Origin: Zobellia russellii
Lineage (GTDB): Bacteria > Bacteroidota > Bacteroidia > Flavobacteriales > Flavobacteriaceae
Length of the DNA: 64,000 nucleotides
Assembly (NCBI RefSeq): GCF_018728565.1
Contig: NZ_JACSOI010000002.1
Span: 310,001-374,000 of the forward strand
Reading direction: 5' to 3'
Shown here: piece by piece, positions 1 through 9,223 of the stretch
Numbering within the stretch: position 1 is the stretch's first letter
Layout: each line of letters begins with the position of its first letter
The notes under the pieces: generated by a model
What the model was told of the DNA's origin: nothing
Database searches by the model: none
The model's input: the letters and a program-made list of their open reading frames with translations, nothing else
Made by a program: the position numbers and the translations under genes

Positions 1-1
1 A

Positions 2-157
2 CCTATTGTAGGGTATATGAATTTAAAAAATGTAATGAGCGAAGAAATACCGGAAGCCAACAAACCGAATAAACCATTGCAACTACTGACCTACTTAGGT
101 ATTCTCTTTCTATCGCTCTTTTCCGTATACTACTTTTATATTGTAGTCTTCAATTAA
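2..157 (+). CDS. C-terminal fragment of an unidentified membrane protein
   Basis: An open frame enters from the left edge and ends in TAA at 155-157, giving about 51 residues here. The last 25 residues form one hydrophobic segment rich in Leu, Phe and Tyr, preceded by a polar stretch with several Lys, Glu and Asn. This looks like the last transmembrane helix of an integral membrane protein whose body lies outside the window. It is convergent with the OmpA-family gene that ends at 173. I cannot name the family. An internal ATG at 17 exists, but the frame is open upstream of it, so a 46-residue stand-alone protein is the less likely reading. Confidence 0.55.
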   Translation, partial: PIVGYMNLKNVMSEEIPEANKPNKPLQLLTYLGILFLSLFSVYYFYIVVFN

Positions 158-172
158 CCGTAGTAACCAAGC

Positions 173-2110
173 TTACTTACTTAGTTCCTCATAATTCTCG
201 ATAACAAATAGCGTTCTAAGGTTTTGCTTATGTAAAAAGTCCAAACAGTACACGCCATTTGTACAGTTATTGGTAATTTTTTCCTCGCCATAACCAACGG
301 CCTTGGTAATGTTTTCATTTGGCACTCCGTTCGCCAATAAATAAGCTTTTATTGCTGCAGAACGTTTTTCAGATATACGTTTGTTAGAACTGCTACCTCC
401 TCTACTATCCGTATGGGTCTCAATTGAAATTTTAAGTTTAGGGAATTTTTTTATGGCATCTACTACCTTGTCCAATTCCGGTGTCATGGCCAAGGTTACA
501 TTACTCTTGCCTGTCTCAAAATAGAAATTATTCAGGCTTAGCACATTCTTTCCTTCTTTCTCCCTAACAATATCCTCTAAAGAGACCAATTGTATTTGAG
601 ATGGCGCCTTCTGTAATTCTTCTAATTCCTTTGGATTGTATTTCTCTTTAAATGTTGAATAACCATCTTTGGAAATCTCCATGGAAACCACATCTGTATA
701 GGGTATCTCTACTTGATAGGCCCCATTGGCATTAGTAACCAGTTGACTGAGTACAGCACCATCCTTATCAAAAACCGTTACGCCCACATTAGCTATAGGG
801 GTATCGTAGGGAGGTTTCACTACCGTACCCTTAAATATAAGTGTGCGTGGCCCTGGTTTACTTGCTATCTTGAAGCCATAAATATCATCATTACCTTTAC
901 CTCCTGGTCTATTAGACGAAAAATATCCCATTAGCTCATGTCCTTCGCTTGGGCGAATAATAAAGCCAAATTCATCATATTTCGTATTGATTCCTTCTCC
1001 TAGATTTACAGGAATACTCAAGGTATTATCTGGCTGAATATTGCTTCGGTATACATCCATACCGCCAAGTCCATAAAAAACATCGGAAGAAAAGAAGAGA
1101 CTATTATCGTAGACAAAAGGAGCAATTTCATTTCCAGGAGTATTGACTCTAGGCCCCATATTGATGGGTTCGGACATAACCTGACCGTTATTGGTTACAA
1201 CATAATAAAGGTCGGTTCCCCCATAACTATCATCAAAATTTGCCGCAAAATATAATCTTTCGCTTGCCGCATCATAGAAAGGATAGTAAAAAGAGGTACT
1301 TAAGTCTTTTAGCAAAAACCGAAAAAGTCCGCCTTCATAGGCCATACCAATTGCCAGTGCATTTTTTCCTTTCTCATCAAACGAAAGTTGTTTTCCGTTA
1401 GCGTTGGAAAGCACATAGTACGTTCCTCCTGTAATACTGGAGTAATAAGGTGTAGATTTGTGAAAAGGGGAATCTGGCACGCCTTTGTATACATTTACAT
1501 TGCTGATGTTTCCACCCTTTTCTATATCGGCCTCATAAATATCCAAGTACGACTCCCCAGATGGCCCATAAATTCGTTTTGATTTGTTCTTTCTACCACT
1601 ACTAAACAGCAACTTGTCTTCGTGAAAAGCAGGTGAAAAATCGGAAAATTCACTATTACCGTTCAATGTAAAAATAAAGAACCCTGCAGACTCCGTTTCT
1701 TTGTTATCCTGTAGTAAATAATTGAAGTCCGCATTTTCTACCAATTCACTTTCAAGAACATTGCTTTTGGACTTCAAAAAGGCCTTTACTCTTTCTTGTT
1801 CCGAGATTTTAGCCAAGCTCTGCAACATCTTGTTAAACCGATGTGCAGACATGATAGTATCGTTCTTATTAATATCTAAATATAATTTAGATGCTTTATT
1901 ATATTCTCCCGTTTTAAAATAGGAATCGGCCAAATTCAAGAGCTGATGGTTGGTAATGAACTTACCCTCTTGCATTTGTTTGTTATATTCTAAAATAGCA
2001 TCTTCATACGCATAACTATAAAAATACTTATCGCCCTTAGATGTCATTTCTTGACCGAACGATGGTGCCACGGTCAACGTAAAAAGTAATATGAAGATTT
2101 TGAATTTCAT
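173..2110 (-). CDS. OmpA-family protein with TPR, PD40 propeller and CRD domains (PorE-like)
   Basis: The 645-residue protein has a signal peptide ending near Gln20, TPR-like helices to about residue 120, a beta-propeller of PD40/WD40-like repeats (about 150-410, with repeated FSS and YFSSNRPGG strands), a carboxypeptidase-regulatory-like beta-sandwich (about 425-510) and a C-terminal OmpA peptidoglycan-binding domain (about 530-640, with the IETHTDSRG and NKRISEKRS motifs). This order is the one described for PorE of the type IX secretion system and its paralogues. PorE itself is a lipoprotein; no lipobox Cys is visible here. The gene is last in a three-gene unit, 9 bases after the PorP/SprF gene, so I infer that it links that outer-membrane partner to peptidoglycan. 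Whether it is PorE itself or a cluster-specific paralogue cannot be settled here. Confidence 0.88.
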   Translation of the reverse strand: MKFKIFILLFTLTVAPSFGQEMTSKGDKYFYSYAYEDAILEYNKQMQEGKFITNHQLLNLADSYFKTGEYNKASKLYLDINKNDTIMSAHRFNKMLQSLAKISEQERVKAFLKSKSNVLESELVENADFNYLLQDNKETESAGFFIFTLNGNSEFSDFSPAFHEDKLLFSSGRKNKSKRIYGPSGESYLDIYEADIEKGGNISNVNVYKGVPDSPFHKSTPYYSSITGGTYYVLSNANGKQLSFDEKGKNALAIGMAYEGGLFRFLLKDLSTSFYYPFYDAASERLYFAANFDDSYGGTDLYYVVTNNGQVMSEPINMGPRVNTPGNEIAPFVYDNSLFFSSDVFYGLGGMDVYRSNIQPDNTLSIPVNLGEGINTKYDEFGFIIRPSEGHELMGYFSSNRPGGKGNDDIYGFKIASKPGPRTLIFKGTVVKPPYDTPIANVGVTVFDKDGAVLSQLVTNANGAYQVEIPYTDVVSMEISKDGYSTFKEKYNPKELEELQKAPSQIQLVSLEDIVREKEGKNVLSLNNFYFETGKSNVTLAMTPELDKVVDAIKKFPKLKISIETHTDSRGGSSSNKRISEKRSAAIKAYLLANGVPNENITKAVGYGEEKITNNCTNGVYCLDFLHKQNLRTLFVIENYEELSK

Positions 2111-2119
2111 AGTCTAATA

Positions 2120-3103
2120 TTAGAAAAATCTTGGCGTATCTATTTGTTTTGGTTTTCCTTTTAAGCTCTTGTTGCCTCCTCCGGAACCATCACCTTTACC
2201 CAAGAAGAACTTAAGAATAACTTCATGGGAACCACTACTAAACTCTCCTAGTGGGTTTGTGTTGTAATCATAAGAATAACCAATAAAGCTACCACTCGTA
2301 ATCTGAAAGCCAACTAAACCGCTAACGGCACTCCCCAAACGATAGGATGCGCCCATTGTAAACCGATCATTAAACAAAAAGTTAGCACTAAGATTGGTGT
2401 TCAATGGAGCTCCGTTAATATAATTCAATAAAAAAGCGGGTTTGAACTTTAATGTTTCCGAAACATCAAAAACGTACCCCCCAATAAAATTGAATTGCAT
2501 TTTATCCTCTATAATCGTGGCGACATCATCATTATAGATTCCATCAGTTAAAAAATTGGGAATAGACGCTCCTAAATACCAAATATCATCTTCATACAAG
2601 AAGAAACCAGCCCCAATAGTCGGGTAGAATTTTGAAATGGTCTCACGCCCTAAAATAGGTTCTCCGGGGTTTTCGAACGTACCCTTTGAAAAATCTACGT
2701 TTAAGAATGAACCACCGGCATCCATACCAAAAGAAAGCTTTGCTTTATCCGATACATTAAATTGATAGGAATAAGCCAACTCTACATATGTCTGAGTTGA
2801 TGGCCCCAATTGGTCGCTTATAATATTGAACCCCATGCCTGTTCTTTCATTGGCAAATGGTATGTTGGTACCTAAGCGAATCGTACGGGGAGACCCATCT
2901 ACATCTAACCATTGAGCCCTATAGGCAGCTGCTATTTCAGGATTCTGAACCGATCCCACATAACCAGGGTTGAAGCTACCAATATTGTACATATACTGCG
3001 TATACTGTGGTTCTTTTTGGGCAAAACCGTTTGCCGAAATGAACAATACACCTATAGCAAAGCAGATGTAACCGTAAAAGGATTTTAATGTTCTATACTG
3101 CAT
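2120..3103 (-). CDS. PorP/SprF-family T9SS outer-membrane protein
   Basis: The 327-residue protein has a signal peptide (cleavage after the AQ near residue 29), then the family's N-terminal hallmark QYTQYMYN followed by NPGYVGS, and repeated amphipathic strands of an outer-membrane beta-barrel ending in EVILKFFLGKG. SprF of Flavobacterium johnsoniae is needed to secrete and attach the adhesin SprB, and SprF-like proteins are typically encoded next to T9SS cargo with type B C-terminal domains. The cargo gene lies immediately upstream (8 bases) and the OmpA/PorE-like gene immediately downstream, fitting a dedicated cargo-partner pair. The C-terminal tail is Gly/Lys-rich. Family assignment is secure; the partner assignment is from context. 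Confidence 0.92.
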   Translation of the reverse strand: MQYRTLKSFYGYICFAIGVLFISANGFAQKEPQYTQYMYNIGSFNPGYVGSVQNPEIAAAYRAQWLDVDGSPRTIRLGTNIPFANERTGMGFNIISDQLGPSTQTYVELAYSYQFNVSDKAKLSFGMDAGGSFLNVDFSKGTFENPGEPILGRETISKFYPTIGAGFFLYEDDIWYLGASIPNFLTDGIYNDDVATIIEDKMQFNFIGGYVFDVSETLKFKPAFLLNYINGAPLNTNLSANFLFNDRFTMGASYRLGSAVSGLVGFQITSGSFIGYSYDYNTNPLGEFSSGSHEVILKFFLGKGDGSGGGNKSLKGKPKQIDTPRFF

Positions 3104-3111
3104 TATCCAAA

Positions 3112-6100
3112 TTATCTTATGAGCTGTATCCAGCCTTTTTTAGTGGTATTGGTATCAAAACCTTCTACTTCTTCTTGTAAGGTTAAATTCAAAACGTAGA
3201 AGTAAGTACCGTCTGGGGCCTCTTTACCTTCCCACATTCCGTCCCAAATAATTTCCTCGGTCATCTGATCGCCCTCGAAAACCACTTTTCCATATCTATT
3301 GAAAATTTTAATATCGTAAACAAGATCTACCGGGGTTGAATTGAAAGTACCATCCTCATTTCTCTGATACTTATTGATTTTTAATTCATCATTTACACCG
3401 TCATTATTTGGCGAAAATTGATTAAAAATCAATCCAAGATCTAAATCGGATTTTCTTGAGACCCTAACACGTACCGAATCAATATTATTCTCGTACTTGC
3501 CTTCACTATCTACAGGTGAAGACCTTATTATTTCTGCTTGATTAGTAAATTCTCCTTCTAAAGGAACCAAAACCCTTATTTCCAGAGTAGCCACCTCCCT
3601 ATGTATAAGTTCAGGAATAGTCCACAAACCGGTTTGAAGACTATATTCTCCTTTATCAGCTACATGGTCTATATAATCAAAGCCACTTTCGCTTTCCTCG
3701 GCAATGACATCTAAAACTTGAATACCGGAAACTGCATCAATTTCGGACTCATTGGTAACCTTTATAGTAAAAACAACCTCCTCGCCAATTAAAGGGTTTA
3801 CTTCACTTAGATTATTTTTTATACTGAAAGCATCCTCCGGGTCAACTATTCTTGCAAACTTTTCCAATACCAAATCAATGCCCTCGGGCAAATCAATATT
3901 TAAAGTCACCTCTGAGCTGTCATTATCCGGATTTTCATCAACGGGAAAAGACTGCAACAATTCGGCAACATTAGTATATGGTCCGCCATCTAGAACATCA
4001 ACAGTTATACTTAAAGTTACCGTTCCATTAGCCGGAATCTCGGCAATTGTCCATTCACCAGTAGCTACTATGTAACTTCCTTCTGTAGCCGTATGTGATT
4101 TATACTCAAAGCCGGTTTCTAGCATTTCACCAATAGTAACATTTCTCGCTACCCTATCAGACAAATTATTTACCGCTATGGAAAAAATAACCTCATCTCC
4201 CGCTATGGCTTCGGCCTTATCAACCGTTTTTACAACCTGAAGATCTATTGGTGTAGGATCGCAATTTCCATTATTGATATCGGGATCACAAGCATCTAGA
4301 GGATTGGTACCGTCTGCCTCCTCTTGACCATCGGTAATTCCATCTCCGTCCGTATCACAAAGTCCGTTGGAGTTATCCGGAATACAGGCATTATTGTTGG
4401 CTGGATCTAACTGATCAACAACACCATCTAAATCCGAATCCAAAACATTAGAATCCAACGCATCTATAATACCATCACCATCTTCATCTAAAGGGTTATC
4501 AAAATCATCACCCACTTCGTCCCCGTCGTTTATTCCATCATCATCCGAATCCGGATTGTTTGGATCGGTTCCCAAAGTAGATTCTAATCCACCCAACAAC
4601 CCGTCTCCATCGTCATCCGTATCACAACTGCTCACTGAAATTGTAAGCTCCGCTGTTTCATTTTCGCAAGGCGCCTGCGCTCCCGTGGTTGTATATTCAA
4701 AAACATATGTACCATTGGGCAAACCTTGAAAATCTACTACATTTTCTTCATTTATAGCAGGAGTAGCCGGACCAGAGGCCCATGCCCATGTACCCGCACT
4801 TGCTGCTTCCGAGAAAGTAGTATCTAAATCCAATGTGGTTGTTCCAAAGTTGGAATCATTACAAGAAGATGCGTCCTCTGGAGCTCCTGCGGTAACAGGA
4901 GGAAAAATAACCGCCTCAACCTGTACCCTTGGCGATGATTTACACCCATTGGCTTCTGCTTCCACATAATAGGTAGTTGTACTTGCTAAATTGTTAACGG
5001 CAAAACTAGCTCCTGTACCCACTGGTGAACCACCCGTAGCACGTGTAAACCAATTAATTGTAGCGTTTTGGGTTGCCGTAGCCCTAAGCACCACCCTTCC
5101 CGGACCACATCTACTGTCGCCCGCTGAACTTGTAATTTCCGGTGTTTCACTCTGAGCCAGCGTTAATGTTAACAAAGGGCTGGCGCAATCGTTTACCGCA
5201 TCGTAATAAAATCCATAATATGTACCTGGCAAAGGATCATTTAGCCTGTTATTAGGAACAAAGCTACCCGTGGGGTCCGCATCATCGGTTGCCCAACGCA
5301 ATACGGTACCGTTAGGCCCACTATTAGGCGCATAATCGTTTAGACCAGTGGTTATGTCATCACAAAAAGTTCTCTGTATACTCGTATCTAGAACCGGAGC
5401 TGCGTTTCCAGCGGTACAAGGGTCACAATCATCAACATTTATAGTTACCGATATAGAATCATTAGTACAAGGTGCCTCAGCACCTGTTGTTGTAAACGTA
5501 TAAACATAAGCGCCTGCAGGCTGCCCTCTAAAGTTAACTTGATTATTGGCTCCCGTAGGATTAACCGTTGCTGGTCCTGAAGTATAGGTCCATGTACCTG
5601 CATCGTTACCTGTAATTAATGAATTTAATGGAATACGAGTTGGCCCAAAATCATCATTGGCATTATTACATGCGTTTGACGGAGTAGTTACCGTGCCTAC
5701 GGACGGTGGTGTGTTAAAAGTTATGGTGACAGGGCTACTGGCCGTAAAACAAGAATTATCATCTGCCCAATAAACGGCATGATAAGTTCCCGTGGCAGTT
5801 ATATTAGGGCTAGGTAATAGAGCACCTACTGTAGTTGGATTTGCATCATTACTCCATCGTAACGAACTACCCGCTGGAGCACTATTTGCACCTCCGGTTA
5901 CATACGTATTTAAATTAACAGTAGCAGTAGGAGGGTTACAAACCGCATTTGCCCTTCCATTTATGGTTGGCGGGGTATCTCCTGCCGCACAATCATTATC
6001 AATAATTGTTACCGTGCGTTGCGCTACAGGCATTTGAGTGTACGAAAATTGGGTATTGTTACTTGGATTCCCGAGTGTTAAGATTATAGTTTCGTTGGCT

Positions 6101-6816
6101 TCAGGGTCTGTATCAGGGGTAGGGTCTACAACTATTGTCTGCGGGGCATTCCCGCCATTAGGAAAAACCAATTGACCACTTGCAGGACCAGGAGCCGTAT
6201 AATCCGTACCGTATGTTGCTGTACCTTGATTTGCTCCCGCCGCATTAAAATTATAGGGAACGGTAACGGCCGCTCCTGTGGCATTTACCTTATCAAGAGA
6301 AAGCGTATAGGTTGCGGTAGCCGCACCATCTTCAGCCAATGTAGCGGGCGTTCTACTCAAGGTAAAAGTACCTGTATCATTGTCCGCAATAGTAAAATTG
6401 ACACTGTTCTCCGTAGCACTAATTGCAGCCCCATTAGTTGCACTTGCAATAGAAACAACAATGGTCTCGTCCAACTCAATTAAATTATCATCGTTTATGT
6501 TGACTTCAAAGGTTCTTTCCTTAAAAATATTATTTAAAGTAAAAGATGTAGTAAGTGCCTGAAAATCTGCACCACTAGTGGCGTTACCTCCAACATTTAT
6601 AGTTATAACATTAGGAAGCAGATTATTACCTGTTCTAGTCACTGTATAGGAACCTACTGAACCATTTTCAGAAGGCTGTACAGCTGTACGAGTAATTGAT
6701 ATCACTTGAGCATTAGCTCCAAAGCCAACACCAAAAAATAAAAGCAACAATAGAACGATTTTGCCATGTGCTCTCAAACTACGGGCAAAGCGAGCTTTTT
6801 TCTTTTTCAATTTCAT
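3112..6816 (-). CDS. Large secreted adhesin-like protein with T9SS type B sorting domain
   Basis: The 1234-residue protein begins with a Lys-rich signal peptide ending at about Ala36-Gln37. Two Calx-beta-like domains follow (about 38-275), then Ig-like/PKD-like modules with paired Cys (about 275-730). Next is an Asp-rich region of thrombospondin type 3-like calcium-binding repeats (about 731-850, DxDxDG-type), two DUF11 repeats (from about 857 and 976) and a C-terminal gliding-motility-associated (CHU_C, type B) domain from about 1130, recognisable by FSPNNDGVND, FNRYGKVVFE and PDGTYFYVL. Type B domains direct export through the T9SS and depend on SprF-like proteins, and such a gene follows. 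I infer a calcium-stabilised surface adhesin or matrix protein; no enzymatic domain is visible. It is the first gene of its operon. Confidence 0.9.
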   Translation of the reverse strand: MKLKKKKARFARSLRAHGKIVLLLLLFFGVGFGANAQVISITRTAVQPSENGSVGSYTVTRTGNNLLPNVITINVGGNATSGADFQALTTSFTLNNIFKERTFEVNINDDNLIELDETIVVSIASATNGAAISATENSVNFTIADNDTGTFTLSRTPATLAEDGAATATYTLSLDKVNATGAAVTVPYNFNAAGANQGTATYGTDYTAPGPASGQLVFPNGGNAPQTIVVDPTPDTDPEANETIILTLGNPSNNTQFSYTQMPVAQRTVTIIDNDCAAGDTPPTINGRANAVCNPPTATVNLNTYVTGGANSAPAGSSLRWSNDANPTTVGALLPSPNITATGTYHAVYWADDNSCFTASSPVTITFNTPPSVGTVTTPSNACNNANDDFGPTRIPLNSLITGNDAGTWTYTSGPATVNPTGANNQVNFRGQPAGAYVYTFTTTGAEAPCTNDSISVTINVDDCDPCTAGNAAPVLDTSIQRTFCDDITTGLNDYAPNSGPNGTVLRWATDDADPTGSFVPNNRLNDPLPGTYYGFYYDAVNDCASPLLTLTLAQSETPEITSSAGDSRCGPGRVVLRATATQNATINWFTRATGGSPVGTGASFAVNNLASTTTYYVEAEANGCKSSPRVQVEAVIFPPVTAGAPEDASSCNDSNFGTTTLDLDTTFSEAASAGTWAWASGPATPAINEENVVDFQGLPNGTYVFEYTTTGAQAPCENETAELTISVSSCDTDDDGDGLLGGLESTLGTDPNNPDSDDDGINDGDEVGDDFDNPLDEDGDGIIDALDSNVLDSDLDGVVDQLDPANNNACIPDNSNGLCDTDGDGITDGQEEADGTNPLDACDPDINNGNCDPTPIDLQVVKTVDKAEAIAGDEVIFSIAVNNLSDRVARNVTIGEMLETGFEYKSHTATEGSYIVATGEWTIAEIPANGTVTLSITVDVLDGGPYTNVAELLQSFPVDENPDNDSSEVTLNIDLPEGIDLVLEKFARIVDPEDAFSIKNNLSEVNPLIGEEVVFTIKVTNESEIDAVSGIQVLDVIAEESESGFDYIDHVADKGEYSLQTGLWTIPELIHREVATLEIRVLVPLEGEFTNQAEIIRSSPVDSEGKYENNIDSVRVRVSRKSDLDLGLIFNQFSPNNDGVNDELKINKYQRNEDGTFNSTPVDLVYDIKIFNRYGKVVFEGDQMTEEIIWDGMWEGKEAPDGTYFYVLNLTLQEEVEGFDTNTTKKGWIQLIR

Positions 6817-6889
6817 AACTGTCCTTTGAACAAAAATTCAATTCACAGCAAATAAAGTAGGTCCTGGCTAAATGGGCATCAATATTACT

Positions 6890-6943
6890 AAAAAAATCAT
6901 CCACAACCGTAAATTTGGGGTTAAATCAAGGTTTAATGGATGA
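6890..6943 (-). terminator. Possible intrinsic terminator after fabD
   Basis: On the minus strand TCATCCA and TGGATGA arms (7 bp) enclose a 33-base loop with further internal pairing and are followed directly by seven T. It lies between the fabD stop and the start of the adhesin gene. The long loop makes it less certain than the other terminators in the window. Confidence 0.5.
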
Positions 6944-6967
6944 ACTACATCATATACGGATGAAACA

Positions 6968-7855
6968 TCAACTTGGGATATCTGCCGACTGACTTTCTGC
7001 TCCTGGAGCTATTTTTCTAACCAACCCTTGCAACACTTTACCTGGGCCAACCTCTATAAACAGGGTGGCTCCATCGCTTACCATATTCTGCACACTTTGT
7101 GTCCATTTTACGGGAGCCGTCAATTGTGAAATAAGGTTCTTTTGAATTTCAGTGGAGTCACTTACCGCTACGGTAGTAACATTTTGATAAACAGAACATT
7201 TTGGCGTTGCAAAAGTGGTGTTTTCTATTGCCGATGCCAATTCTTCTCGTGCAGGCTCCATTAAAGGTGAATGAAATGCCCCTCCTACAGGAAGTACCAA
7301 AGCCCTTCTTGCCCCTGCTTCTTTCATACTTACACAGGCTGTTTCTATGGCTTCTACCTCTCCGGAAATCACCAATTGACCTGGGCAGTTGTAATTAGCG
7401 GCAACTACAACACCCGGTGTTTCTGCACATATTTTTTCTACTATAGCATCTTCCAACCCTAAAACAGCCGCCATAGTGCTCGGTTTAAGTTCACACGCTT
7501 TTTGCATGGCCAAAGCACGTTGTGAAACCAATTTTAATCCATCTTTAAAACCTAGCGTTCCGTTGGCTACCAAAGCAGAAAACTCTCCCAAAGAATGACC
7601 TGCAACCATATCCGGCTTAAAACTGTCACCCATTACCTTACTAAGAATTACCGAATGTAAAAAAATGGCCGGCTGGGTAACTTTGGTCTGTTTTAGGTCC
7701 TCCGGGGTACCTTGAAACATAATATCAGTAATAGAAAAACCAAGAATTTCATTTGCCTGCTCAAACAGTTCTTGGGCCAGTGGATATTTTTCATAAAGGT
7801 CCAAGCCCATACCTACAAACTGCGCTCCTTGTCCGGGAAATATATATGCGTTCAT
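6968..7855 (-). CDS. fabD: Malonyl-CoA:ACP S-malonyltransferase
   Basis: FabD transfers malonyl from CoA to acyl carrier protein in type II fatty acid synthesis in the cytoplasm. The 295-residue length is typical. The N-terminal FPGQGAQ motif forms the substrate loop, the nucleophile is Ser88 in GHSLGE, and the catalytic His is likely His195 in GAFHSPLM. The C-terminal half carries the ferredoxin-like small subdomain. The gene follows the carbonic-anhydrase-like gene by 69 bases, a gap that holds a good promoter match at 7879-7908, so it can be transcribed on its own. The short tail (ESQSADIPS) is polar and probably disordered. Identification is secure. Confidence 0.96.
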   Translation of the reverse strand: MNAYIFPGQGAQFVGMGLDLYEKYPLAQELFEQANEILGFSITDIMFQGTPEDLKQTKVTQPAIFLHSVILSKVMGDSFKPDMVAGHSLGEFSALVANGTLGFKDGLKLVSQRALAMQKACELKPSTMAAVLGLEDAIVEKICAETPGVVVAANYNCPGQLVISGEVEAIETACVSMKEAGARRALVLPVGGAFHSPLMEPAREELASAIENTTFATPKCSVYQNVTTVAVSDSTEIQKNLISQLTAPVKWTQSVQNMVSDGATLFIEVGPGKVLQGLVRKIAPGAESQSADIPS

Positions 7856-7878
7856 TCTTTTTAATTTTTTAGTGCGTG

Positions 7879-7908
7879 CAAAAATAGCAAATTAAGTATA
7901 AGTCCCAA
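7879..7908 (-). promoter_or_regulatory. Bacteroidota-type promoter of fabD
   Basis: On the minus strand a TTG at 7906-7908 is separated by 19 bases from TATTTTTG (7886-7879), matching the TTG-N19-TAnnTTTG consensus. It ends about 23 bases before the fabD start codon. Confidence 0.6.
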
Positions 7909-7924
7909 GTACAGGGCACTGTTC

Positions 7925-8434
7925 TTACTCCTTAAACCAACTACTGTACATAACATAATTATTGGCTATACGGTCTATTTCCCCTGAACTCAGTTCCGGA
8001 CTAATATCCTTTATCTTTTTTGCGGGTGTACCTGCAAATACACTTCCCGAGGGAATATGCGTGCCTTTTGTAACCACAGCTCCTGCCGCAATAATACTGT
8101 TGCTCTCCACAATACAATCATCCATAATGATACTTCCCATACCTACAAGCACATTATCTTTTAAAGTACACCCATGAACAATGGCGTTATGACCAATTGA
8201 AACGTTATTGCCAATTGTTGTTGGCGATTTTTGATAAGTACAGTGCACTATAGCTCCATCCTGTACATTAACCTTATTACCCATTTTTATAAAATGCACA
8301 TCTCCCCTAAGGACGGCATTATACCAAATACTACATTGGTCTCCCATAGTTACATCACCAACAATGGTTGCATTCTCGGCAATAAAACAGTCCGTTCCAA
8401 ATTGCGGGGTTTTCCCTTTTATCGTTTTTATCAT
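7925..8434 (-). CDS. Gamma-class carbonic anhydrase-like hexapeptide protein
   Basis: The 169-residue protein is built of left-handed beta-helix hexapeptide repeats (runs such as ATIVGDVTMGDQ and NNVSIGHNAIVHG) with a C-terminal helix, as in the YrdA/PaaY/gamma-carbonic-anhydrase family, and matches that family in length. His residues at the expected metal-ligand positions are present (IVHCTY, IGHNAIVHG), so trimeric metal binding is likely. Many family members have no proven carbonic anhydrase activity, so the substrate is open. It lies 31 bases downstream of the response-regulator gene and is probably co-transcribed with it. Confidence 0.87.
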   Translation of the reverse strand: MIKTIKGKTPQFGTDCFIAENATIVGDVTMGDQCSIWYNAVLRGDVHFIKMGNKVNVQDGAIVHCTYQKSPTTIGNNVSIGHNAIVHGCTLKDNVLVGMGSIIMDDCIVESNSIIAAGAVVTKGTHIPSGSVFAGTPAKKIKDISPELSSGEIDRIANNYVMYSSWFKE

Positions 8435-8465
8435 TTTAATTTGCTTTACCCTAATTCTATATGTT

Positions 8466-9194
8466 CTAAAAATACGCCAAAAACTCTTTTTTCTTAGAGG
8501 CCGAAACCAATAACTCTTTTCCGTTTGAAACTACCACACTACCTCCCTTTCCCTTTCTATATTTCACTACCTCGTTAACATTAACTAAATACGATTTATG
8601 AATACGGGCAAATGAAAAACCGGACAAGGCATCCTCAAAATACTTTAGGGTCTTGCTGACCAAAATCTTTTTATTCTCTAGATAGATTTCGGTATAATTA
8701 TCATCGGCTTTGCAATAGAGAATATCAGCAACATTCAGCACTTGAAAACCGTCTTGCTGCGGGAGGGTTATCTTCCCTTCTACGGATTTCAATTTAGGTC
8801 GTAATACCGTATCCGCCAGCTCAATTTCTTTTTGTTTAATTTCTTGAACGTATTCCACCGCCTTTATCAATTCATCAATGTTTATGGGCTTCATAAGATA
8901 ATAGGCCGCATGGCTGTTCAAGGCATCCATGGCATATTGATTGTAGGCCGTTACAAATACGGTCTCAAACGTACGGCTAGGCAACTGGTCCAGTAAATCA
9001 AAGGCATTGCCAAAAGGCATTTCAACATCTAAAAACACAAGGTCCAATTCATGTTTTTGAATTAGTTCCAATCCTTCTTGAATGGATGCAGCCTCCCCAA
9101 CCAAATTGACATCAACACAGTATTTCCCCAAATAGTTCCGTAATATTTCACGGCTGTTGGCTTCGTCTTCTACAAGTATGGCGTTTAATTTCAT
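8466..9194 (-). CDS. LytTR-type response regulator
   Basis: The 242-residue protein has a receiver domain (about 1-120) with acidic residues at Glu10, Asp11 and Glu12, and the phosphoacceptor Asp56 in VFLDVEMP. A LytTR DNA-binding domain (about 135-240) follows, with ADDNYTEIYL and FARIHKSYLVN as typical signatures. It follows the TPR histidine kinase gene by 29 bases, so the two form a LytS/LytR-like two-component pair. Target genes are not indicated by the sequence; the pair sits upstream of a carbonic-anhydrase-like gene and fabD, which may be accidental. Length and domain order are normal. Confidence 0.93.
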   Translation of the reverse strand: MKLNAILVEDEANSREILRNYLGKYCVDVNLVGEAASIQEGLELIQKHELDLVFLDVEMPFGNAFDLLDQLPSRTFETVFVTAYNQYAMDALNSHAAYYLMKPINIDELIKAVEYVQEIKQKEIELADTVLRPKLKSVEGKITLPQQDGFQVLNVADILYCKADDNYTEIYLENKKILVSKTLKYFEDALSGFSFARIHKSYLVNVNEVVKYRKGKGGSVVVSNGKELLVSASKKKEFLAYF

Positions 9195-9223
9195 ATTGGA
9201 ATTTTAATTGAAAAAGCAGCTTA

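Noticed and set aside
4250-4620. Asp-rich repeated DNA in the adhesin gene considered as a DNA repeat or CRISPR-like array
   Set aside because: The repetition follows from DxDxDG calcium-binding repeats in the protein; units vary and there are no regular spacers.
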